64,000 nucleotides of DNA, from assembly GCF_023898315.1 (NCBI RefSeq), contig NC_064614.1, positions 380,617,348 through 380,681,347 on the forward strand. Direction: 5' to 3'. Position numbers and translations under genes: made by a program. The number at the start of each line of letters is the position of its first letter. Within the stretch, counting starts at the first letter, position 1. The stretch is from Schistocerca nitens. Taxonomy: Eukaryota > Arthropoda > Insecta > Orthoptera > Acrididae. The notes beneath the pieces were generated by a model. The model worked only from the letters and a program-made list of their open reading frames with translations. It was not told the DNA's origin and searched no databases. Shown here one piece after another: positions 1 to 11,386 of the stretch.

Positions 1-440
1 CGAACATGTCCACTGCTAGAATCCTGTGGGGGTGAGCACGCACTGAGCGATCTGGCGGCCCATAGGAAGAGCAAAGCAACGCGCAGTGCAGCGCTACGGG
101 CAGGATGAGTCCACAGCGAGGACTGGCGCCAACGCTGGCGCGCTGCCACCCGCTGCTACTGGAGCGCCAGTCGCCAGTCGCCAGCTGCCCACTTTCTACG
201 CTGCGCCACTGCTGCTGCGCACAAGTGAGCAGGGCTCCGGAGGCGGAGCGGCAACTCACGACCTGACCTTTCTCAACGGCAGTAGCTTATTCGTCGCGCA
301 CAGGTATTCCTCGCGTTCCGCGTCATAAAATCTGTCACTTCATTCAGTTTCGCCAGTCTCAGTACAAACTTACATAATAGTGACGCAACATTACAGAATT
401 TGGCATAAAATGACAGAATGGAGAGAGCGATCATGAGCTA
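1..440. other. GC-rich unassigned stretch, no gene recognised
   Basis: The first 330 bases are GC-rich with many CpGs and contain an 80-codon open frame (86-328) rich in Ala, Gly and Ser. I see no domain, and composition alone can keep such a frame open. It could be the edge of a host exon or promoter lying outside the window, but nothing here shows that. The stretch then becomes AT-rich up to the inverted repeat that begins near 441. Confidence 0.4.
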
Positions 441-481
441 CATAATTTTTATTTGACTGTCTTAATCGCAAAGTTTTTTGA

Positions 482-528
482 ATAAACTTTCCGTTTTCGG
501 CTATGTAATAGCCATCTTCAGAATGTAC
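482..528 (-). ncRNA. Hammerhead-ribozyme-like motif, left arm
   Basis: On the minus strand the core CTGAAGA (515-521) is followed by one extra T, then a perfect 6-bp hairpin GGCTAT-TAC-ATAGCC (499-513), then GAAA (495-498). This is the hammerhead order: CUGANGA, stem II, GAAA. After GAAA only a very short stem III candidate (ACGG) follows. Flanks 522-528 and 482-488 can form an imperfect 7-bp stem I with two wobbles and one mismatch. Hammerheads with reduced stem III that act as dimers are known from Penelope-like retroelements. The unpaired T before stem II and the weak stem I are departures from the minimal model, so this copy may be inactive. Confidence 0.55.
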
Positions 529-667
529 AATATTAAAAACAAATGACACTAGTCATAAAAAAATAAAAAATAAAAAATACGATATATCTCTCAATCAGCT
601 CCACTGAATTCGTCATAAGATGTAAAAACAACACGATTCAGTATTGCCATGCATGCTTCAACAAAGC

Positions 668-883
668 TATGTATAGGATGAAACGGCTCTGAGCACTATG
701 GGACTCAACTGCTGTGGTCATCAGTCCCCTAGAACTTAGAACTACTTAAACCTAACTAACCTAATGACATCACACACACCCATGCCCGAGGCAGGATTCG
801 AACCTGCGACCGTAGCAGCAGCGCGGATCCGGACTGGAGCGCCTAGAACCGCACGGCCACCACGGCCGGCTATGTATAGGATG
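668..883 (-). mobile_element. SINE A, full length, with TSDs
   Basis: This tRNA-derived SINE lies antisense at 681-870. Read on the minus strand it has an A-box-like GTGGCCGTGCGG and a perfect B box GGTTCGAATCC, then the TTAGGTTAGTTAGG tail. The 13-bp TSD TATGTATAGGATG is at 668-680 and 871-883. It sits inside the left arm of the long inverted repeat and has no counterpart at the matching place in the right arm. Confidence 0.93.
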
Positions 884-1275
884 CAAAGCGATTATAGAGG
901 TCGTTGATGCATTCATAACGTACAAATAATCATTCAAAGTAATTAAAAGAAAGCTCATTTAAAACCATAAATCTTCCAAGCACTTTTAGTTGTATTCAAG
1001 AAAGCAGGATTGTTAAAAAACTGTTTAACCATATGAAAAATGTGTTCGTCTTCTGACTGTTTGAAGCTGGTTAGAATTTAAGAGAATCTTCAGAAAAATT
1101 AAAATTGATTACAAATATAAGTCTCAAATTGAATTTGATGGCCCTAAAATTAGTATTTTAAAGGGTGAAGACGGAATGAAATTCGAGACTGTGCGTATTG
1201 CCCTGTTTCACACATTCCATTTTATATTTTGACTCGAACAGTAAGTAATAAAAATGAAATGAAAAAGAAATGGAC

Positions 1276-1470
1276 AAAAAGCAACGAAAATAACTGAAGC
1301 CCAGAGTAAGTAACGGAAAGAACTGTACCTAAGAGTAAGCAACATGGAAGAAAGGCTAACCTGCGCAGGCTAGCGATGTCCATTGCACTTCACTACCTTC
1401 CCACTATACATTATGCTATCTGTTACGTTTTTTAATGAAATACTACTGAATTTACTTCTTTTGGATATTT
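1276..1470. other. Unpaired centre of the inverted repeat
   Basis: This is the spacer between the two arms. It shows no open frame of note and only weak similarity between its two halves. Confidence 0.5.
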
Positions 1471-1579
1471 GATGTCAGTTCCTGTTTCATTTTAATTTTT
1501 ATCATTTACTTTTCGATTTAAAACATGGAACGGAATACGAGAAACAGAACAATATGCTCATTCTCGAATTTTGTTCTGT

Positions 1580-1738
1580 CTTCATCCTTTGGTTCAAATG
1601 GCTCAGAGCACTATGGGACTTAACTTCTGAGGTCATCAATCCCCTAGAACCTTACTTAAACCTAACTAACCTAAGGACATCACATACATCCACGCCCGAG
1701 GCAGGATTCGAACCTGCGACCGTAGCGCTTCATCCTTT
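1580..1738 (-). mobile_element. SINE A, 5'-truncated, with TSDs
   Basis: An antisense SINE A copy at 1591-1727 that keeps the B box and tail but has lost the A-box end. The TSD CTTCATCCTTT is at 1580-1590 and 1728-1738. It lies in the right arm of the inverted repeat at a site with no SINE in the left arm. Confidence 0.92.
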
Positions 1739-2193
1739 AAACGACTGATTTTACAGTCATCACCATGTGTGTAATTTTAGACAGATTTCTCTAATAAACT
1801 TTAATTTTTCGAAGATTCTGTTAAATTCTGACAACTTTTAACTGTCACAAGACGAATACACTTTTCATATGGTTAAACAATTTTTAACAGTCCTGCTTTC
1901 TTGTATGCAACTAAAAATATTTTTAAGATGTATGCCTTTAAATGAACTTCGTTTTTATTACTTTGTATGATTATTTGTATTTTATGCATGCATAAACGAC
2001 CTCTACGATCGCTTTGCATCCCACAGTAGCTTGTTGAAGCATGCGTGGCAGTATTGATACGTGTTATTTTTACGTCTTATGACTTTTTACAATGCAGTAG
2101 AATTAGATGTATGTCGTGTTTTTGTTACTCAGTTTCATTTGTTTTTAATCTCTTAGTACAGTAGCTAGTAATTTACTTTCTTTTGTTGTTACT

Positions 2194-2240
2194 GTAGATT
2201 CTGAAGATGTCTTTTGCATAGCCAAAACCGGTAATTTTAC
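2194..2240 (+). ncRNA. Hammerhead-ribozyme-like motif, right arm
   Basis: The core CTGAAGA is at 2201-2207, followed by a decayed stem II (2208-2223), AAAA in place of GAAA (2224-2227), then CCGGTA (2228-2233). The preceding A with CCGGT makes ACCGGT, which is self-complementary, as expected for a stem III formed between two RNA copies, with cleavage predicted after GUA (2231-2233). GTAGATT (2194-2200) pairs with ATTTTAC (2234-2240) as stem I with one mismatch and one wobble. The lost G of GAAA and the broken stem II suggest this copy is inactive. The left-arm motif keeps stem II and GAAA, while this one keeps stem III and stem I. Confidence 0.55.
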
Positions 2241-2283
2241 TAAAAAAAAATTTTGCGACCAAAACAATCAAATAAAAATTATG

Positions 2284-2640
2284 ACGGAACGTTATTATAG
2301 GAGTAGAAATATAGATTTGCCAATAGAATCCGATCCAAATGGAGTTTATATTCTGATGCAAAATCCATTTACACGCAGAATTTGTGCAGATCGTAATGTG
2401 TTTTATTATTCCTTATGACACGTATTGGTCCTACCAATTATAAAATTAAAGTAAACCCTGAAGCGTAGATACTGTATATCACACCGTCAACTGTACTTTA
2501 TATTTCAGTGATAAGAGGAGTTTACGACTGTTTTGTGCAATACAGTTTTTGCGCGAGAAACTGTATCAATGCTTCTTTTATTATTTTCGTATGAAGCAAA
2601 GTAGATAGTCATGGCTGGTTTGGACACCTCAAGGGATAGA
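2284..2640. other. No gene seen
   Basis: AT-rich sequence with no recognised repeat, between the inverted repeat and a LINE remnant. Confidence 0.4.
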
Positions 2641-3990
2641 TTCAGGTATCTAAATGGATAGGTTTTTCTTTCTCTACGCACAATGGAACTTTTCCTTCTT
2701 GAAGTGTAAGTGGCAGCACGTAACCCACTCCTCTCGAATTGCCAAGGGGACTGCGTGTTTAACGTCGCTATCTTACGGACTAAGCACCGTTAACAGATTC
2801 ACGAGCCCTTACGATGCGCAGAGGTCTGGAATTTAAGTCAGTTACACCGGGAGAAAGTACAGAAATGTGTTTGTTCCAGTTCTGTTCAATATGTACACGA
2901 ATGACCACCCCTTAGCACCCAATAGCAGGAGTCTTTTATGTCTATGATCTGGCTTTAGCCACGCAGAGCACAGATTTTGAATCAGTGGAGAACATTCTCA
3001 CGAATTCCCATAAACAACTTTCAAGATACTACAACAAAAACCAACTTAAATCAAACCCCACAAAGACTCAAGTGTATGCTTTTCATTTGAGGAACAGGGA
3101 ACCACCTAGTCTCAAGTTCAAGAAAGCATGGTCAAGTGTCGAGCTGGAACTCTGTGAGACCCCAAAAATCTACGAGTGACACCTGATATATCCCTCACTT
3201 TAAAGAGGCATAAATTGCGAGTGCAAAGTTTCCACTAGGAACAATCTTCTACGGAAAATTACCGGATCACAGTCGACCAGAAACTATGCAGAAATCTACG
3301 ATGGCACTACGCTGTTCTGCAGCAGAGTAAGTATGTCCTGTTCGGTATAATTCAACATATGCCAAATAGGTGGTACACAGATTTCTGTGACGCCTGCAGT
3401 ATCATAACAGGTTGCCTGAAATCCACTCCAATCGAATGACTTTACCACATCGCAGGAATGGCATCACTTCCGGTTAGAAAAACAATTGCTGCGAATGAGG
3501 AAAGGAAGAAAATGGAGCAGGAGAGAACCATCCTCTGTATGGGCACGAACCGCACCCGCGACGACTGTAGTCAAGGAGGAGTTTCATAAGAACATCGACG
3601 GCACTGATAACAATTGCTGTAAAAGCTAGGTTGCAAATGTGAAGGACTACGAGCTGCCTTCCTCCTGACTGGAAGAATGTTTCAGAAACTCTACCTCCTG
3701 GCTATGGTAAGAAACAGACGACTTGGAAGTCCCTGAATAGACTGAGATCTTGAGTTGGCAGATCAAAGGTTGATTCGGGAAGGTGTGGCTACACTGATCA
3801 AGACGATATTCAGCACGACTATGGAGAGGACCAGACTGTTCATCACATGCTTCAATTCCGACTGCGTCCAGCTTCCCGCACAGGAAATGAGCCTCCACAT
3901 GGAGCAGAAAACGCACAGGGAGTGGCCAAGATTTGTGCTAAAGTAATACGCTCATAACTGTAAGTAATATGTATGTTTTGGTACGAGAAT
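2641..3990 (+). pseudogene. Non-LTR retrotransposon remnant (reverse transcriptase 3' half)
   Basis: Scattered frames read as the C-terminal half of a Jockey-like reverse transcriptase. A segment ending in VLFNMYTND (near 2875-2905) is followed by NPTKTQVYAFHLRN in the frame 2985-3179, then a stretch with IITGCL (near 3400), then a Cys/His-poor tail domain to about 3946. Many stops and frameshifts break it. The 3' end is followed by an AATAAATAAATAAA run near 3989, which fits the 3' tail of such elements. The YxDD box is not intact (only a remnant is visible near 2940). It is clearly dead. The clade is my estimate from motif resemblance. Confidence 0.75.
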
Positions 3991-4530
3991 AAATAAATAA
4001 AATCAGGAACTTTTACACAGCCTCCATTTACCGGTCAAATACAGCGGGTGAAAACCTCAACAGTGCTGACGTCATGGTAGTAGCTGATATACAGTAATTA
4101 TTTCTACAAAATAAATGACGCTCGAAAAGCCGATATTTATTCGAACCAGCGAAATCGACTCAGACCGAACACGTAAACACGACACGGAGGATTCTAACCA
4201 GCTATCTGCGCTCAGGCGTATTTCAGTGGCCTCGGATACAGAGGCGGGAGCTTATTTTGATTTGATGGTGGTTATGGACGCTCATCCAGTGTAAGAGATT
4301 TTTTAATCTGACCGGAATGAAGAACCGAATAAATAAACAAATAAAATAATAGAGATGGTAACATACTAGTTAATCAAATCAATTAAATCATCATAATTCA
4401 ATAATCTCTAGAGCAGACATTCGGGAGCACGTGGAACAATTAAAACAGTAAACTTTGAAGGCAACAACGAGGCGTGCCGAACTTAATTAAGAAAGTGATA
4501 CAATAAATATACAAGTGTACAAGTGAAGTG
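3991..4530. other. No gene seen
   Basis: Mixed composition with a moderately GC-rich patch near 4150-4270. No domain, repeat end or RNA gene was recognised. Confidence 0.4.
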
Positions 4531-4616
4531 TATTTTACTAACTGACTAATTCATTTCCAAGTTACTATTTACAAAGAAATAGTAACTTGGAAATGAATTA
4601 GTCAGTTAGTAAAATA
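4531..4616. repeat. Perfect 40-bp inverted repeat with 6-nt loop
   Basis: Bases 4531-4570 are the exact reverse complement of 4577-4616, separated by ACAAAG. The symmetry ends sharply at both outer sides. A transcript would fold into an 86-nt hairpin without mismatches. Perfect identity next to heavily decayed repeats suggests recent origin, for example by template switching. An unusually perfect small-RNA precursor or an assembly artefact is also possible. Confidence 0.95.
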
Positions 4617-4905
4617 TATCATGCTATAAAGATACTGTGCAGTATGGACATAAGGCTTATTACACGAATTTCTGAAGCTATGGCACGTGAAACTAGCCAT
4701 ATTTTGTTATCAAATCCTCCCAGCGATAAAATAGTTTATCTTTTTGTTATGGCCATTTGCGGTAGTACTTCATCTTTCCCATACAGTTCGTTTTGGCACT
4801 GACAGAATGCAAAATTACACTCATCGCAATTTTAGCTTAGCTGACGTGAACCTCCAGGCAGAAGTTATTCGGATGTAATAGCAGTTAAAATATTTATGAG
4901 TTCTG

Positions 4906-5122
4906 CCAACAGCCAAGCGGGATTAGCCGAGCGTTCTGAGGCGCTGCAGTCATGGACTGTGCGGCTGGTCCCGGCGGAGGTTCGAGTCCTCCCTCGGGTA
5001 TAGGTGTGTATGTTTGTCCTTGGGATAATTTAGGTCAGGTAAGCTTAGGGACTGATGACCTTAGCAGTTAAGTCCCATAAGATTTCACACACATTTGAAC
5101 ACACACACACTACTACCAACAG
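4906..5122 (+). mobile_element. SINE B, full length
   Basis: A tRNA-derived SINE of a second family at 4913-5115. It has a head with GGGATTAGCCGAGCG (A box), a B box GGTTCGAGTCC, a tail with GATAATTTAGG, and an (AC)n end. A short TSD CCAACAG is at 4906-4912 and 5116-5122. Confidence 0.88.
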
Positions 5123-7613
5123 AATGTTACATCATCGTACTCACAACCTTATAGACTGTTCTTCACACATTGAGAATGCATATTGCCCTGTTATTACGCT
5201 TCTTAAAAGATAAACTGATCTGTCCTCACTTTCACCCGCACGCAATACGACCCTATTCTGAGTGGTAAATTTCTGTTTACCTGACGCCAGCTGCTTAGGT
5301 CACGGCCATATAGGTATAGAGACCTATAGCGTAGCGCATTTCACAAACTTGGGTCGTTTTCCCACTATGTAACACTTGTTGGGCATTTACCTAAAGTAAC
5401 TGGAGTCAGACGCAGCTTAAATTTGTTTGTGGTCCCTATGTATTGGATAAGAGGCTACGCACATAATTACTGGAGCACTTGCGTCTCATTGCTAGATCTG
5501 TCTTTTAGTTCTATAGTCAAAACTTCACGCTGAAACACCCAAAAAGATGTTTTGTAAATATAATCTTGGTGGGCAGGCTTGGTCCATGGTGTAAGTTTAC
5601 AACATTTTATATACAAATAGATAGCAATACAAGTCGCTCTTGGTTTTTAATTCTGACGATGCTTTGCGAAGAGAAATCTTCGTCTTCCCGTGGTTCAGAT
5701 TCGATTACTTCGTTTGCCCTGGTCTCTGCAATATCAGTTCTGTGTTATCCTGGGCTCTACAGAATACGTAAAAGTAATATTCAGTGTTGGAAAAAGAAGA
5801 AGACATATAAGATATCAAATTAATATCAACTGAAACATTAAAGCCCTCAGTTTTACTGACAGGATGTTTTAGATTCTTCTAGTATCATTTTGATTCAGAA
5901 AATTAACTACTAAATTATTAACTACAGATCATCAAATCTGTTTATCAGGCATAAAGGAAATGAATTACACTTGTTATTCAGGAAACTTTCAAGCTCTTTC
6001 TCTGTGCTGATTAATTAGAGAAACTAGGAAATAACTGAACCACACGGACTGGCTTAGGGTATGAACGTGGTTATTTAATAACTTTTAGCTCTGGCAAACT
6101 CTGTCTTGACCTTCCTAGGCTCCTGCCACTCACTCAAGTTTCAGCTAGTCAGAAATTTCAACAGTATAAATATTGTTAGAAGCAGCAACTCAAAAACTTT
6201 TAAGTAAATGTACCATCTCATGTACTAAGGGGCGTTTCAAAGAGACTGATCCGATTTTACAAGACTTTATCTACTGTATGAACGAAGTATTAAACTTTTG
6301 GCTGCATTTTAACTTTCGCATTGAAACCAAACGTTTGTCCTGTCACCAGTTGCGAGTTGCCAGTTCTAGTGGTTACTTATGGAAGTCTCCCTGGAGCAGC
6401 TACGTCGTTTGTTCGTTCTTTTATTACGGCTTTTCGCAGGGTTGCGAGATGATGCCGTACATTTAATTTTTCAGCAGGACAGAACACCACTGCATTGGCA
6501 GATGAACAGAAAAGCTTTTCCGCATTTCTTAAGAATGAGCTGCCTCGACGATAGATCGGCCGTGGGGAGTGTACAGATCTCGCATCACACCATTCACTTT
6601 GTTTACCTTTCTCTTCCATAGCCGTATTTCGTAAACCGATTTCCCAATACCGATTCTTGTTGGTCATGTAAACACTCCAATAATAAGATTTTGAAAATGC
6701 GGTTTTAATTGCCGGTTTCCCTGTTCCACGACCGACTTTCGCTCCCATGTAGACGCACAATCGTTTCTGAAAGATGCTTGGATCGTCATGCTACGTATTG
6801 TTTTTAAAAATTTTCGGCTAATCTGCAGTAAAGGACAAGTAGAAATATTCGACTGAGTACGAAATTGTCTACCTCTGATATTTAACTGAAGAGAAACAGT
6901 CATTCCGCGGACTAAATCAGAAACTGATACAGCTGATAGCCTGTGTATATTTTTGTAAAAAACTTTACAATAGTAAAACCAGTAGTTGACCGGTCTAGAG
7001 AAAAAGCTTCTGGCGTCAATAAGTAAACACAACAGGGAAAAAAGGTTTCCGAAATTTGGTTTTCGTTTTCTGGAAGTTGTGCGGCACGTAAACGTACCAA
7101 TTGGCTTGTGAGGTCACCTGAGCTCCCTCTAAAAGAACTTTTGTTCTGTGGATTGTGAAGGTCTTCATCTCTCCGTTTATGTGCCTTCCATGCCAACAAA
7201 TTTCCGTGAGAAACGACGTCGAATAGCAAAAGCAACGAATACAGAGTAGCTGCAGACATGTTCGCAAAAGTATGGGTCTTGTCTGATATCGTCTGGCTGT
7301 TTGACATCGTCTGGTTGTGTATCGAGGGTCCGCTGGTGAGCAAACTGAGTATTTGTGAGAGGTACATGAAAACTTTGATCATATAGGAAGTTGTAAAAGG
7401 TATCCCGTGGACGTACGTGAATGCCTGTGAAAGATACACCCTTGTGAAATTAGATGGTTCTTTTGGAATAGATACTTTATAATCCTATATGTAAGTTAAA
7501 TTTTCTCCAACGTTTCTATCTCCTTTCACGTAGAAGATACTGTCTCGTGAAATCAGATGAATTTTTTTGAAAACCGAGCAGTTTATGAAGAACAAGTGCT
7601 GTATAGACACACC
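5123..7613. other. 2.5 kb with no recognised gene
   Basis: AT-rich sequence. Open frames up to 175 codons occur here on the minus strand (for example 6912-7439 and 6377-6760), but several overlap in different frames and none shows a domain, repeated family or initiation context I recognise. I do not call them genes. Confidence 0.4.
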
Positions 7614-8214
7614 GTCCGTTCAAAAGTTCCGAGACCGAGTTTTTCACGGCGTGCAAGCGACGTCAGCGCAGTAACTACGATGGCAGCTTGAACTAACAAG
7701 TGTAAGCAACGTTCATTCGACTACGCAGTTGTGAACAAGTAGTGTTAAGTAGTGGACGTGTAGCCTCAGTGTGTTAACAGTGTCATGTCAGAAACCGCAA
7801 ACGAACATCATTTCTAATCTAACTGTTCGAGACAGTCTCCAGAATGTTCTGAAGAAGAGATAAGTGTGTGCAAAAAACACATCACAAGTACGTCTGTCGC
7901 GAATTGATTGAAATACAAAACACGGACAATTCTTTACTGGAAAAAATCACCACCAGTGACGAGACTTAATACTAAAAGGAACCTACCACAAAACGACAAA
8001 GTGCAGAAATTCACAGGAAGGTTCAACGCTTTGTGTCGTGCGCGAGTTGAACAAAATCCCAAAGAATTACTTTACTGACTGTTTCAAATAGTTGTATGAA
8101 AGTTCTGTACTCAAATGGAAGGAGACTATGTAAAACACGTGGAGCATTGCAGTCAGCAACCTTCATCTTTGTTTATTTTTCATTAATTCGGTGTCGAAAC
8201 TTTTTGGACTCACG
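7614..8214 (+). pseudogene. Mariner-like remnant, internally deleted
   Basis: The ends are related inverted repeats. TTCAAAAGTTCCGAGACCGA near 7619 resembles the reverse complement of the end near 8183-8212. Fragments inside read like a mariner transposase: a GACGAGAC block near 7958 where a GDET motif would be expected, and QMEGDYVKH near 8112-8140, like the usual C-terminal end. At about 600 bases it is less than half of a normal element, and stops fill all frames. Confidence 0.5.
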
Positions 8215-8984
8215 AGGTGGGTCTGTTGACAAACAGCATGGAGACTTCGTAAAACATTAGAAAAAAGTAAATAAACGGAAATGATGTGTACAAAGTACAA
8301 AAGCGTGCAATCGTTTACGTATAGTACGGTTGTCTTAAGCTCTTTGCATTGTATATTTTCTATTGTGAATGGGGCAGTAGCGTGCACAGTTGTCTACAAC
8401 GGTATGGATGAGTAGTGTTGAAATATTAGGCGTACTCGCTAAATGGACCGCCGTGAGACGTGTAATAGGCCGTGGTTACCTGCGCACATAAGCAGTAGTG
8501 CTGCCTTTAGTCGACAATAGCTGTGAAATATTTGCCGCGAGGAGACTGCTGTTTGTGGAAAGTGCCTCTCGCCACGCTGATAACTTCAGTTATGGCTGCA
8601 CTGGCGGCAATCCCCAGAAGCGTCGGCTATCTCCAGCCAGGCGGCATAGTCTGCTGCTGCCTTCAGCTCTCCCGTCACCTGTGCTGCACACCGAAGTAAT
8701 TCTCACATTACCTCTGCTACAATGGAATTTTGATAAATGAGCCTAGAATTATCTAAATACGCTTCTCAAAAGAATCAGGGCAAAATAACTTTGGGCGTCT
8801 GCCATACTCCACTGAGCAATGAGGGCTGGGTATGTTACCAAATTATACCTTTACCTTTCACAAATTAAGTACACAACAAACCGTCATTACACCCTCGATC
8901 GTTTACATAAAAAGAACTGAAATGTCCGACAGGTGTCTAAAACAAAGTGGAAACTATCTATCATCCAGTCATCCTGACTGCTGT
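8215..8984. other. No gene seen
   Basis: Mixed sequence including a more GC-rich patch (8440-8700) with an 80-codon frame of no recognisable character. Confidence 0.4.
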
Positions 8985-10110
8985 TCATTCGATTTTGAGA
9001 GCTTCGATAATGAGTATGCCTTCTGTGTGCTTTTATCACTGCCGACACCTGCGTGGAGTGTAAGTCTATGGAGATCACGCTGTAGTATAAGTTCTCATTC
9101 TTCACTGAGAGCCCATCAGAGTCCCTGGAGGGTCCGCGGTGGAACAGGACGACTATCAACACGTTTATCAAGCTTGTCTCACAAATGCGCGATGGGGTTT
9201 AGGTCGTAACTCGTCATTGTCCGTTCCATAACTTCAACGTTCAGGCTCTGCAGGACATTCCAACTGACGCCCGCCACACAAGCCCTGCCATTAGAAGGAA
9301 TTTAGGTCCACCACCGTATCCAACAGCCAGCACATGGTCCAATAGGATCTGTTCAATGTATTACCTGGAGGTACGGAGAGCGGCAAGATATAGTATCACA
9401 GAACCTTGGAAATCTGTCGATTTCCTGGTCAACATTTGGCAGATACCGCTCACCACCTACATGCCCACACGAACACGACCATCACCTTGCATCATAGGCT
9501 ATTTGGACTCGTCTGTGAACAAAACGTTTCGCCAGTGACGAAGTTGCCAGTTGACATGGGAATGGCAGAACTGAAGGCGAGCTGCAAGATGTTGCGTCAA
9601 GCAGGGTACTCGAATATGACGTCTGGCTCACAAGGTCCATTCTCGTAACTTGTTCATTACTGTCTGATCGACACAGTAGCTCTAGTGGCCCTTCTGAGAT
9701 GGTCTTGCAGTGCTCTGGTGGTACCTGTACGACGCCGCAACGCAGAGATGACCAGATACCGGTCTTCACGTGGGACTGCAATACGTCGGAGACCTTGTCC
9801 AAGTCACCTTGTGGACTGACCTGCCTCCCTGTAGCGTGTCCGCAGCCTACACATAGAGACACTGGCATCTGCAGCAACACGACCGAAAAGCCATCCTTTT
9901 TGGATCACACAGACCACCGTTGCAACATGCACTGCATTAAGATGAACTTGGTTGAACAGAACATCCACAAATGACAGCTGCTATCTGTTGATCTCACCAG
10001 AAAGCACTGGGACACCACTTCCTTCTGAGGGACGACCTGACACCGTAAAGCGTACCACAGCCAATAGGTGCCGAATGATTTTCATCGTGCCCTAAATTGA
10101 AAGCAAAGAT
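8985..10110 (-). pseudogene. Tc1-like transposase remnant
   Basis: Minus-strand frames show Tc1 blocks in the right order. An N-terminal part with EDRYLVISALRRRTGTTRAL (about 9700-9765) is followed by NWQLRHW and LFTDES (9500-9560) around the first catalytic Asp, then DLNPIAHL (near 9180-9210) and RPVPPRTLQGL (near 9120-9150). The third catalytic Glu appears as Ala (GAG to GCG in the PIEH motif), and TGA stops interrupt the C-terminal region. Terminal repeats were not resolved. The copy is dead and old. Confidence 0.75.
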
Positions 10111-10600
10111 CTCAATCCATGCTGTAGGATCACAGGTACCTCCTGCATCAAAATAGGTTTAACATACCGGACGCTGATACACGTGTTCCCCTAATTCGAT
10201 GGAACACTGTTCGTAATTCAAGACAGCGAGTACATTTCCCCTCGTTATTGGGGTAAATGGTCCACCCAGGCTCAACTCCAAGTACTGCCAAAGATTTTTC
10301 CTTCGTGAGAGGACTGTAACAGGGCCGCTGATAACCTCGTCGTTGAGCGCCCATACATTCACCCCCCTGCTCCCACCCCCTTGTCCTGGCGTACACAGCC
10401 CCGTGAGGCGAACCGAGTAGCTACTTGAATATTCTAAGGCCAGGAAAGCTGACAATGGCTGGGCGACATATCCGATGCCGCACACAAATGACGTCGGTTT
10501 GCAGAGGATGACGTCACAAAAGGCCCTCGTTCATTGCGGCACACAAATGGGCCGTACATAACAGAAGCTGCGCAATAGCTGACCCGAGACGTGTAGTGTG
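10111..10600. other. No gene seen
   Basis: Contains minus-strand frames of 82 and 108 codons (10148-10485) that overlap each other and show no domain. Confidence 0.35.
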
Positions 10601-11080
10601 GTTTCGTGACATGCGATTTTGCCTCTTTTCAAATGAAGCAAGGCGTCGAGTGCCAAATGAAGCGTTCAGCCTACGGTGTGTGGAGTAAGATGTGGTTTTA
10701 TTCTCGGTGACCAAATGTTGCCTTTTCTTCTACGTGTTGATGACGACTGTGCTGTGAGCGAGGTAACAGTAGACCTGTTCACTGTGCTACCCACGCAAGT
10801 TCCTGATTTGACAAACAAGCATCCTGTCGTATCTCGATTGGCCCGCTAAATCACTCGATCCCATAGAAAATGTCTCGGACCATTGGAACAACGGGTAAAA
10901 CGTATCAACCAACATGCCTGTAATTTGGTACCTCTACGCCCTACGGAATCTAACTGATAATCGATGAGTGGCTTCAGTTGCATTTGACATACCTGAAGAA
11001 ACTCGCGAACTCTCTTCCTCGCCGGTTTTAGTCCGTTGTCAAGGCTGGACAAGATGATACGCCGTATCATTGTGGATCCC
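10600..11080 (+). pseudogene. Tc1-like remnant, C-terminal part
   Basis: Near 10836-10886 the plus strand reads DWPAKSLDPIENVSDHW, which matches the Tc1 catalytic Glu block of type DWP-SPDLNPIENVWDHL with two residues missing. Downstream text to about 11080 fits the family's C-terminal helix region but is full of stops. No terminal repeats were identified. Confidence 0.5.
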
Positions 11081-11386
11081 TGTGTGATGTGTTTATTCTC
11101 CAGCCTAGTACGCTAGCACTGCAGTATCATGAAGCGAATAGGACGTCATTAATTATGTCTGAAAGTTACGAATACTGTCCAGAATTTTGCACAACATTTT
11201 TCTCCAACAATGAATTTTACAGAGTAACAGATGTCAGTCCATAGCATACTGGAAGCGTTTTGTAGCTCTCTTTTTTAAATCTCGAAGTGCAGCGCTACGT
11301 TTATAAAATGTTTCGTGATGCGAAATTAAGTAAGGAATAAATCTCATTATCAACGCTCACAAATAGAGAGATCACTAATTAACAAC
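11081..11386. other. No gene seen
   Basis: AT-rich sequence with no recognised features. Confidence 0.4.

Larger units (their letters stand above)
441..2283. repeat. Long imperfect inverted repeat (foldback-like, Penelope-like candidate)
   Basis: The left arm (about 441-1275) reads as the reverse complement of the right arm (about 1475-2283), around an unpaired centre of about 200 bases. Matching blocks include 441-456 with 2268-2283 (16 identical bases), 646-668 with 2028-2049, 880-917 with 1983-2020, and 999-1054 with 1844-1902. Divergence looks like 10-25 percent with indels. Each arm carries a different SINE at a non-homologous position, so the inverted structure came first. Each outer end holds a hammerhead-like motif reading outward. 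No reverse transcriptase frame was found between the arms. It may be a head-to-head pair of Penelope-type terminal repeats or a foldback element. Confidence 0.8.

Noticed and set aside
86..328. 80-codon open frame at the window start
   Set aside because: The Ala/Gly/Ser-rich content follows from GC richness. No domain or splice context was convincing.
6912..7439. 175-codon minus-strand open frame
   Set aside because: One of the longest non-transposon frames, but it has no domain or signal, overlaps other frames, and lies in low-information sequence. It is consistent with chance.
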